Position numbers and translations under genes: made by a program
Notes under the pieces: model-generated
Database searches by the model: none
What the model was told of the DNA's origin: nothing
The model's input: the letters and a program-made list of their open reading frames with translations, nothing else
Shown: one piece after another, positions 16,552-21,144 of the stretch
Position numbering within the stretch: the first letter of the stretch is position 1
Layout: each line of letters begins with the position of its first letter
Virus record (IMG/VR): IMGVR_UViG_3300006917_001752
Span: 1 to 21,144 of that record
Strand: one strand, 5' to 3'
DNA length: 21,144 nt
Source: a virus

Positions 16552-16832
16552 GCGCGACGCCCTATCTTTACTCCTCGCCTGACTACATCCACAATGCTGC
16601 GATTGTTGGAGACCTCAACATCATGGCGCTCGACCCAAAGGGTCAGAACCGCATGTGTCGCCGGATTAGCTGCAATGGCCCGTCGATTGGAAACGTCGCA
16701 ACGCTTGTCGTGACGCGAGGCGATGGAACGAACCAAACGCTCACCATCGTTGGCGGTAGCAGCCTGGAAATTCAGGCGCGAGCCATCGTTGCCGCTGGTA
16801 CCACTGCCACCAACGTGTGCGTGTACTGGTGA
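16548..16832 (+). CDS. Small beta-rich phage protein
   Basis: 94 residues; ATG overlaps the previous stop (ATGA), with GGAGG at 16539-16543 four bases upstream. The N-terminal third is polar; the rest alternates short strands (NVATLVVTRGDG, QTLTIVGGSSLEIQARAIVA) and ends TTATNVCVYW. The ending, a Gly-Thr-Thr-Ala-Thr turn into a final hydrophobic strand, matches small phage virion proteins I have seen placed among head and tail genes, but their function is unknown. Three cysteines, no signal peptide. Confidence 0.5.
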   Translation: MSATPYLYSSPDYIHNAAIVGDLNIMALDPKGQNRMCRRISCNGPSIGNVATLVVTRGDGTNQTLTIVGGSSLEIQARAIVAAGTTATNVCVYW

Positions 16833-16847
16833 GACTAGGCGGCGAAC

Positions 16848-17282
16848 ATGATCTCGATTTCCATCGACCTAGTTTCGCCACCCCACAACCTTTTCATTGG
16901 TGAACCCGTGTGGACTAAGTACACCGTAAGCTATTCCGCGCTATCGGCGGCTGCGACAAATAACAGCGTAACGCTGTTTACGCTTCCTCCTCGTGGCATC
17001 GTCCACGCTGTTTGCATCAAGCATTCTGCAAGCTTTACCGGGGGCGGTTTGACTGGCTACACGCTTTCCGTTGGAACGACCGAAGGCAAGTATGCATCTC
17101 CGTTCAATGTGTTCGGCGCCCCAGGTGGAAGCACGGCGCTCTTGTCTCTTGGGTGCTGGAACGAACACTTTACAATTCCTGCTGTTGTGTTTTTGTGGGC
17201 GCGCTCTACCGGAGCGAATCTCAACGCAGCCACGGCTGGTTCTGTTGATGTTTGGGTTTACACATCGGAGTTGCCAGCATGA
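16848..17282 (+). CDS. Beta-rich phage virion protein, unknown function
   Basis: 144 residues, ribosome site AGGCGG upstream. From residue ~24 the sequence is strand-rich: KYTVSYSALSAAATNNSVTL, then FTLPPRGIVHAVCIKHSASF, TGYTLSVGTTEGKYASPF, and a final strand SVDVWVYTSEL. The order 'KYTVSY..LS.AATTN.(V/I).LF.LP..G(I/V)(V/I)H.V.IKHS..F.GG' is a recurring phage pattern, so it is probably a genuine structural or appendage protein of one beta-sandwich. No catalytic motif. The stop overlaps the ATG of the next gene (ATGA), implying coupled translation and a possible shared structure. Confidence 0.5.
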   Translation: MISISIDLVSPPHNLFIGEPVWTKYTVSYSALSAAATNNSVTLFTLPPRGIVHAVCIKHSASFTGGGLTGYTLSVGTTEGKYASPFNVFGAPGGSTALLSLGCWNEHFTIPAVVFLWARSTGANLNAATAGSVDVWVYTSELPA

Positions 17283-17968
17283 CGACGCATGAAAGCAAAC
17301 TTGGTTCCACTACGACGACTGGCTTTACTGGTGGCGGCGGAACGTCGTTCCCAACCATCAAGCTGGCGAACGATACGACGTATGGCGCGACTGGTATCAA
17401 CACCTACCAGTCTAGCGGCACGACGTGGGTAACCATTGGCAACGCTGGCGTAGTCAACATCGAGCACTACCTCAACATCTACAGCGGAACGGACAACACC
17501 TACGCCTGCGGAACGCTGACAAACCGTTGGAGCAACTTGGTTGGCGCTGTTCAAACGACCAAGACGCATTCGCTGTTTTCTGGTTCTGAATCCGTCATTA
17601 GGACCGGAGCAATTCAAACAACCAACGGAACAACGACGACGCTGTTCACGTCTCCAACCATTGCTGACAACAGCGGCACGCTGGTTGAGGTGTCGATCGT
17701 TGGCAGAGATACTGGCGGCGTGAACCGTGGAGCCGCCGTTCGTCGAGCGCTCATCACTAGGCAAGCTGGTGGAGGCGCAACCCTCGTTGGGACTGTTCAA
17801 GATGATTTGACAAACATGCCAGCGGCATGGGGCGGCGGAGTTGCTCTGACTCAAGCGACCATCAACGTGTCAAGCAATACCTTTACCGTTCAAGTACAAG
17901 GTGCGGTTGGCGTCACCATTAACTGGACATGTACGGTCCGTTATCAAACTGTCTCCGGTAACACCTGA
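17279..17968 (+). CDS. Probable tail appendage / fibre-like protein
   Basis: Start chosen at ATG 17279, overlapping the previous TGA, with GGAG at 17267-17270; an earlier in-frame ATG at 17252 has no better signal. The 229-residue product opens with a Thr/Gly-rich stretch (TTTTGFTGGGGTSFPTIKLA), then a beta-rich N-domain with repeated Asn/Thr/Gly turns (TYACGTLTNRWSNLVGAVQT). The C-terminal ~120 residues look like a separate beta-sandwich: TTLFTSPTIADNSGTLVEVS, RGAAVRRALITRQAGGGATL, and NTFTVQVQGAVGVTINWTCT. The C-domain pattern, ending in a 'G.....I.W...V.Y..V' strand, occurs in phage surface proteins. A receptor-contact role is plausible but inferred. Confidence 0.5.
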   Translation: MTTHESKLGSTTTTGFTGGGGTSFPTIKLANDTTYGATGINTYQSSGTTWVTIGNAGVVNIEHYLNIYSGTDNTYACGTLTNRWSNLVGAVQTTKTHSLFSGSESVIRTGAIQTTNGTTTTLFTSPTIADNSGTLVEVSIVGRDTGGVNRGAAVRRALITRQAGGGATLVGTVQDDLTNMPAAWGGGVALTQATINVSSNTFTVQVQGAVGVTINWTCTVRYQTVSGNT

Positions 17969-17979
17969 AAGGTTCGACC

Positions 17980-18255
17980 ATGCCTCTCGTTTTTGACAAC
18001 CCCGAGTCAATTGTTCTCGACGCAGCAAAGATTGAGTCAATCATCATCCGGCTTGAGCCAGAGCTAAACGTCATCGTTGCGTACAAGGCTGGACCAGAGC
18101 AGGACGGAAATGTCGTTGCTGCCAAGGGCTCGTCTGAGGCATTTAACGCCGCCGAGTATGCTGCGGTGGACCCGGATGGAGCGCTGTACGCTGGCGTGAA
18201 GCAAGCGGCCTATGAGCTGCTTGAAACGCGCCTTGGAGCTGGGCAAATTACCTGA
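17980..18255 (+). CDS. Hypothetical phage protein upstream of lysis genes
   Basis: 91 residues, with an AAAGG ribosome site just before the ATG. The first half is alternating strand and acid residues (SIVLDAAKIESIIIRLEPEL, then NVIVAYKAG); the second half is a helix (YAGVKQAAYELLETRLGAG). It has no signal peptide, membrane segment or metal-binding motif. I recognise no family. Small soluble proteins of this sort are frequent between appendage and lysis genes, either minor virion parts or accessory factors. Confidence 0.5.
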   Translation: MPLVFDNPESIVLDAAKIESIIIRLEPELNVIVAYKAGPEQDGNVVAAKGSSEAFNAAEYAAVDPDGALYAGVKQAAYELLETRLGAGQIT

Positions 18256-18264
18256 GCCACTCAG

Positions 18265-18293
18265 TGAACATTCGACACGCAAGGTGGTAAAAT
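18265..18293 (+). promoter_or_regulatory. Weak candidate promoter before the holin gene
   Basis: TGAACA (18265-18270) and TAAAAT (18288-18293) are 17 bases apart and match the sigma70 -35 and -10 at four and five of six bases. The -10 lies only six bases before the holin ATG, so the transcript would be almost leaderless, and the AAGGTGG tract (18281-18287) sits between the boxes. It may be chance in a 44-base gap, but it is the only promoter-like pair noticed in the + strand gaps. Confidence 0.2.
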
Positions 18294-18299
18294 AGAGCC

Positions 18300-18542
18300 A
18301 TGAAGACTTGGCAAGAAGTGTCGCTGGATTTGGGCATTGTGCTTTGCGTCTCGGTGTTGACTGGACTGAAGATTGTGTCGCCCGAGGCGTGGCTGCTCAT
18401 TGTCGGTCCTCTTGTCGGCGCGCATGTCTCCAACAAGGCCAAGAAGGGCAATGGCGGAAGCGGGAATACCGTGCCGCCAGCGAGCGCGGCCTTGGCTATC
18501 TTGGCTGGCGCTGCGGCCCTTATGAGCGCGAAGAAGTCGTGA
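18300..18542 (+). CDS. Putative holin
   Basis: 80 residues, with hydrophobic segments at about 9-25 (LDLGIVLCVSVLTGLKI), 30-43 (AWLLIVGPLVGAHV) and 61-77 (ASAALAILAGAAALMSA), separated by a Lys/Gly/Ser-rich loop (46-58) and ending KKS. Size, two to three membrane spans, a positively charged end and placement directly before a spanin-like gene and an endolysin all fit a holin, which opens the inner membrane at a set time. The ribosome site is AAGGTGG, about 12 bases before the ATG, a long spacing that may limit expression. Its stop overlaps the next start (GTGA). Confidence 0.6.
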   Translation: MKTWQEVSLDLGIVLCVSVLTGLKIVSPEAWLLIVGPLVGAHVSNKAKKGNGGSGNTVPPASAALAILAGAAALMSAKKS

Positions 18543-18952
18543 GACTCGCACCGCTCGTCGCGCTGGCGTGGCTTTGCCTGAGCTGCCTTCCTCTTGCCAA
18601 GGTGGCTCAGGCTGCGACGTGGCTTGGCGCTGTCATTGACGCCGCCGACGCTGGCGCTCGCGTCTACCATCAGCGGCACCCAAGCCTGGAGAACGAGCGC
18701 GCCACCGCTTTGGCCATTAAACGCGCCAGGGTGGCCGTTGCTGGCGTCCAGGCGGCGCTGGTGGCCGAGGACAGCGCAAAGCTCGCCAAGGCCCGCCAGG
18801 AGGCCGTGGAGGCGTATGCGGCGCTGCGGCAGCTCCTCGACGCTAGCGGAGTCCTTGAGGCGCGCTCGGCGGTTGGTGGAAGCGAGACGGACGCTCCCAT
18901 GCCCGAGCCGCTGTCGTTGCCGTCGCCCGAGGCCGTGTCCGAGGCACTGTGA
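18539..18952 (+). CDS. Secreted, helical lysis-cassette protein; candidate spanin
   Basis: Start chosen at GTG 18539, overlapping the holin stop (GTGA), giving 137 residues; an earlier in-frame start at 18308 would run through the whole holin gene in another frame and is rejected. The N-terminus is a signal peptide, MRLAPLVALAWLCLSCLPLA, with a possible signal peptidase I site after Ala25 (VAQA) and a poor lipobox (CLSC, 13-16). Residues ~50-108 form a strongly helical coiled-coil-like stretch rich in Ala, Glu, Lys and Arg. The C-terminal ~25 residues are Pro/Glu/Ser-rich. Position between holin and endolysin, export signal and helical body suit an i- or o-spanin-like role, but no partner nested gene was found. 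A structural or accessory function is also possible. Confidence 0.5.
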   Translation: MRLAPLVALAWLCLSCLPLAKVAQAATWLGAVIDAADAGARVYHQRHPSLENERATALAIKRARVAVAGVQAALVAEDSAKLAKARQEAVEAYAALRQLLDASGVLEARSAVGGSETDAPMPEPLSLPSPEAVSEAL

Positions 18953-20232
18953 GCCGTAGCGTCTACGTTTCGCGAGCTGGCGGCCTGACCATTCATCCGG
19001 CGGGCTGGGTAGACCTGCCAAGCGGCGCTCGTATTACGCGGATGCCCGTCATGGACGGCGACGTGCGCGGCCTATTCGCTCGCCTTGGTCCTACGCCTGC
19101 CGCAGCATGGTCCGAGACCAAAGGCTACCGGCTGCCGACCGTGGCCGAGTACGACGAGCTTCACCGAGCGGCCAAGTACATTGCGCCGTATACGCTGCCG
19201 ACACGAGACATGCTGCTCGGTGACGGTGTGCAGCTTGGCGACGAAAAAGCGATCCAGCGTTACCGAACGCTCAACATGGCCTCTCGTAGCTGGTGCGAGC
19301 AGCATGACGCCGAGGTGTTCGACCGTTTGAGCGACGTCGGATGGGTGAACGAGCCCGTCAGCAATGCTGGAAAGCATTGGGCTGCCGATGGCGTCATTTA
19401 CGGGTGGTGGCTTGCGAACGGCTCCGTCATTCAGTCGCCATCAAGGGCGCACGCCAGCGGAGGCGGAACGCACACCGACTACGGGACGACGTTCCACGTT
19501 GTTCTCAAAAGCTCGCAGCCGCTTAAGCCAACGAAGCTCGGAGACAAGGGCGAAGCTGTGAAGGCGTGGCAGCGGCACCTTGTGTCGCAAGGCTACGACG
19601 TCGGAACCGTGGACGGCATTCACGGTGCCAAGACCGAGGCAGCGACCAAGGCGCTGGCCGAAAAGCAAAACGCGGCCCTGCCAAGCGCCAAGGTCGAGCT
19701 CATTGAAGCTCGCAACTACACGCGCACGACGCGCACAAGCGTTGACCTCGTGGTTCTGCACTCGACCGAAAACCCCATTCGGCCAGGGACGGCGCGAAGC
19801 GTGGCGCAGTGGTTTGCTGGCTCGTCAGCTCCACAAGCGTCGGCTCATTACGTCGTTGGGCCAGACGAGGTGTTGTCATGCGTTCCCGAGGCCGCAGTTG
19901 CGTGGGCTGCCCCCGGAGCGAACCATCACGGGATTCAGATCGAGATGGTTGGCCGCGCGCACAAGACCGACTGGCTGGCAGATGGCAAGCACGACGACGC
20001 TGGAGCGCCAGTCATGCGTCGTGCCGCTACGCTTGTGCGTGGCATTTGCGACCGATGGGACATTCCTGTGCGTCGCTTGAACGCCAAAGACCTTCTTGCA
20101 GGCAAGCGTGGCATCACAACGCACGCTGCCGTGACCGAGGCGTGGAAGAAATCGACGCACATTGACCCAGGGTGCGCTGGCGACCAGCGCTGGCCCTGGG
20201 ACGAGTTCCTTCGCCTAGTCCGGCTTGGTTAG
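18949..20232 (+). CDS. Endolysin: N-acetylmuramoyl-L-alanine amidase with PG-binding domain and extra N-terminal domain
   Basis: 427 residues; GTG overlaps the previous stop (GTGA), with GAGG four bases upstream. Three parts are visible. Residues 1-190 are an N-terminal domain with GYRLPTVAEYDELHRAAKYI (59-78) and GTHTDYGTTFHVV (173-185), which I have seen in other phage lysins; its fold is unknown. Residues ~194-240 are a peptidoglycan-binding repeat (KLGDKGEAVKAWQRHLVSQG, then VGTVDGIHGAKTEAA). Residues ~264-427 are an Amidase_2 zinc domain: VVLHSTE (His271), SAHYVVG (His300), GIQIEMVG, and THAAV...THIDPG. By family alignment the likely zinc ligands are His271, His392 and Asp406. It cuts the bond between muramic acid and L-alanine. 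There is no signal peptide, so release through the holin is expected. It ends in TAG, overlapping the opposing gene. Confidence 0.85.
   Translation: MSRSVYVSRAGGLTIHPAGWVDLPSGARITRMPVMDGDVRGLFARLGPTPAAAWSETKGYRLPTVAEYDELHRAAKYIAPYTLPTRDMLLGDGVQLGDEKAIQRYRTLNMASRSWCEQHDAEVFDRLSDVGWVNEPVSNAGKHWAADGVIYGWWLANGSVIQSPSRAHASGGGTHTDYGTTFHVVLKSSQPLKPTKLGDKGEAVKAWQRHLVSQGYDVGTVDGIHGAKTEAATKALAEKQNAALPSAKVELIEARNYTRTTRTSVDLVVLHSTENPIRPGTARSVAQWFAGSSAPQASAHYVVGPDEVLSCVPEAAVAWAAPGANHHGIQIEMVGRAHKTDWLADGKHDDAGAPVMRRAATLVRGICDRWDIPVRRLNAKDLLAGKRGITTHAAVTEAWKKSTHIDPGCAGDQRWPWDEFLRLVRLG
20166..20200. terminator. Two-part hairpin inside endolysin 3' end, just past the opposing gene's stop
   Basis: CCCAGGG (20166-20172) pairs with CCCTGGG (20194-20200), and GCGCTGG (20174-20180) with CCAGCGC (20184-20190), around a three-base CGA loop; one side carries a single T and the other TGG as an internal bulge. 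On the - strand it begins 14 bases after the transglycosylase stop. No T-run follows on either strand, so it is a pause or 3'-end candidate, not a canonical terminator. On the + strand it is coding sequence for the end of the amidase domain. Confidence 0.45.
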
Positions 20233-20838
20233 GGCACGGATGCGCGCCATCTCGTGCTTGCGGCCATTCGCCTTGCGCCACTCGAGCTCGACATGCTCGA
20301 CGTTGACGCGATGGCCAATAGCTCCTGCTAGCCACGCTCGGCGCTTGCCGAGGCCGATGGGCGACTTGAAGCACTTGCCGGCGCTCCACGAGCCTAGCCA
20401 GTTGGCGACCTTGCCGCCGCACATGTCCCGCCAGTAACGGAGCATGCGGTAGGCCACGCGCACGTTGGTCTCCGGGTGGCGCAAGTCGGCCATAGTGATC
20501 GGAGATTCTGGCTCGACGTTGTGCCACCACTTGCTGGTCGCACGCGAGAGCTGCATGGGTCCGACCGACCAGCATCGCACTTCCTTAGCCGAGGCGTCGT
20601 AGCGGCAATCGCCATCCTTCGACGCGGGGCGGTGGCGCGACTCCTCGTAGCCTATGGCGGCAAGAATGAGCGGGTCAACATCGGGTGAGACAAGCTCACC
20701 AGCGGAACCGACCGCGACGTACAGCTCTGTCATGGCTCGCATGCCCGCGAGGTACTTGGAGTGGGTCTCGGGCTTAAGGTTTGGCGTTTCAACAAGCGCC
20801 AACGTGAGCAATGCGGCAAACAGCGTGTCAGGGGACAT
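20215..20838 (-). CDS. Lytic transglycosylase-like (SLT-type lysozyme fold) protein
   Basis: Start chosen at ATG 20838 (MSPDTLF) with GGAG seven bases upstream; a GTG at 20889 is further out without a better site. The 207-residue product has a hydrophobic N-terminus (LFAALLTLALVE, 6-17) that may be a signal or anchor. SLT-like motifs occur in order: IGYEESRHRP (62-71), with Glu66 as candidate catalytic acid before Ser67; SVGPMQLS (91-98), matching the conserved G.mQ(I/L) strand; LRHPETNVRVAYRML (119-133) with the usual Asn; and WSAGKC (151-156), matching the final Tyr/Trp-Asn-x-Gly turn. Four cysteines (78, 89, 140, 156) could form two disulfides outside the cytoplasm. It would cut glycan strands between MurNAc and GlcNAc. 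It runs against the structural genes and may help DNA entry or lysis. Confidence 0.65.
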   Translation of the reverse strand: MSPDTLFAALLTLALVETPNLKPETHSKYLAGMRAMTELYVAVGSAGELVSPDVDPLILAAIGYEESRHRPASKDGDCRYDASAKEVRCWSVGPMQLSRATSKWWHNVEPESPITMADLRHPETNVRVAYRMLRYWRDMCGGKVANWLGSWSAGKCFKSPIGLGKRRAWLAGAIGHRVNVEHVELEWRKANGRKHEMARIRALTKPD

Positions 20839-20944
20839 AGCAACTCCACAGAAAGATGATGGCAACGATGGTGATGACGATCGCGTCACCTAGGGTGAGC
20901 GGGTGAATGCGCCGACCGGCGCAGGACTTACAAGAGCAAATCAA
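20828..20944 (-). CDS. Possible 38-residue membrane peptide overlapping both neighbours
   Basis: A short frame too small for routine calling. It starts at TTG 20944, with GAGGA (20952-20948) four to five bases upstream, and ends at TGA 20830-20828. The peptide opens ICSCKSCAGRR (residues 2-12), holding three closely spaced cysteines, then a single hydrophobic span of about 20 residues (LGDAIVITIVAIIFLWSCYV, 18-37). It overlaps the end of the unknown upstream gene by 17 bases and the start of the transglycosylase-like gene by 11 bases, each in a different frame, as expected of translational coupling. It bridges what would otherwise be a ~90-base gap. A small lysis or membrane accessory protein is plausible; the TTG start keeps confidence low. 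Confidence 0.4.
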   Translation of the reverse strand: MICSCKSCAGRRIHPLTLGDAIVITIVAIIFLWSCYVP

Positions 20945-21144
20945 TTGCGTCCTCACGGTCTAGGCAACAACGGCCCGAGGTCTGGTAGTCGTGCCACCTG
21001 GGAGCATGCGAGCGCACGAGATCGCCGCACGATGCTTCGCGAGACCAGTACCCAGCAGTGAGCGCCCAGCCGTTTCCGACGCGCACCCATTCTTGCGTAG
21101 CGCCCATCATTCGCGCGCCCACAAGGCTAACGCATCCTGGGTAC
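20928..21144 (-). CDS. Small unknown protein, frame open at the window edge
   Basis: On the - strand this frame is open from the right edge to TAA at 20928. Possible starts are GTG 21122 and ATG 21110 or 21107; none has a convincing ribosome site, so the gene may begin beyond the window. The visible part (60-72 residues) is Trp/Gly/Arg/Cys-rich: TQEWVRVGNGWALTAGYWSR, then CGDLVRSHAPRWHDYQTSGR, a CC pair and an acidic-hydrophobic end DREDAIDLLL. It shows no membrane segment or known motif. It lies upstream of the possible membrane peptide and the transglycosylase-like gene in the same direction, so it may belong to one short operon. Confidence 0.4.
   Translation of the reverse strand, partial: YPGCVSLVGARMMGATQEWVRVGNGWALTAGYWSREASCGDLVRSHAPRWHDYQTSGRCCLDREDAIDLLL

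Noticed and set aside
18308-18538. Upstream extension of the spanin-like protein through the holin gene
   Set aside because: The extended peptide is Cys/Arg/Trp-rich and lies in a different frame over a convincing holin; GTG 18539 gives a clean signal peptide.
13271-20232. Genome-wide reassignment of TAG to an amino acid, as in some phages
   Set aside because: Long genes here contain no in-frame TAG apart from the single case at 13271, and both the endolysin and the transglycosylase-like gene end sensibly at TAG.
1-21144. tRNA genes, CRISPR arrays, insertion sequences, T7-type promoters or attachment sites
   Set aside because: Looked for cloverleaf-like blocks, spaced direct repeats, transposase motifs and repeated ~20-base promoter sequences in gaps; none was seen. 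Gaps are nearly all under 60 bases.

Overview
The window is part of a tailed-phage (or prophage) genome of roughly 60% G+C. It covers the virion-structure and lysis modules and has almost no non-coding space. The gene order is portal, scaffold, major capsid protein, small head proteins, head-tail adaptor, very long nozzle-like tail protein, four consecutive large Ala/Gln-rich proteins, small beta-rich virion proteins, then lysis genes. This order and the absence of a tape-measure protein or tail sheath point to a short-tailed (podovirus-like) phage. No terminase, replication or integrase gene lies inside the window. The host cannot be named from sequence; a holin, a possible spanin and an amidase suggest a Gram-negative bacterium.

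Layout, + strand. 1-5052: portal (open at the left edge), scaffold, a 10-bp inverted repeat that contains the ribosome-binding site of the capsid gene, major capsid protein, two small probable head proteins, and a strong terminator-like hairpin. 5053-9358: tail adaptor, small beta protein, 1079-residue nozzle-like protein. 9361-16551: four probable internal virion (ejection) proteins. One carries a split peptidase S74-type (intramolecular chaperone) signature, and one has its frame broken by a single amber codon. 16548-18255: four small proteins, probably virion appendages and accessory proteins. 18300-20232: lysis cassette of holin, spanin-like protein and modular amidase endolysin, linked by GTGA start/stop overlaps.

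Layout, - strand. From about 20215 to the right edge a short opposing cluster encodes a lytic-transglycosylase-like protein, an unlisted 38-residue membrane peptide whose frame overlaps both neighbours, and a small unknown protein open at the window edge. The two strands converge with an 18-bp coding overlap. A large two-part hairpin inside the end of the endolysin gene lies just downstream of the transglycosylase stop.

How the parts would work together (inference from family knowledge): scaffold and capsid build the head on the portal; the adaptor and nozzle form the short tail; the internal proteins leave with or ahead of the DNA during infection; holin, spanin-like protein and endolysin release progeny. 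Unlike T7, where the murein-cutting domain is fused to an internal core protein, the transglycosylase-like domain here is a separate gene on the opposite strand. The points most worth checking are the amber-interrupted internal protein, the split S74 domain with three internal repeats, the hairpin over the capsid ribosome-binding site, and the hidden small membrane ORF.
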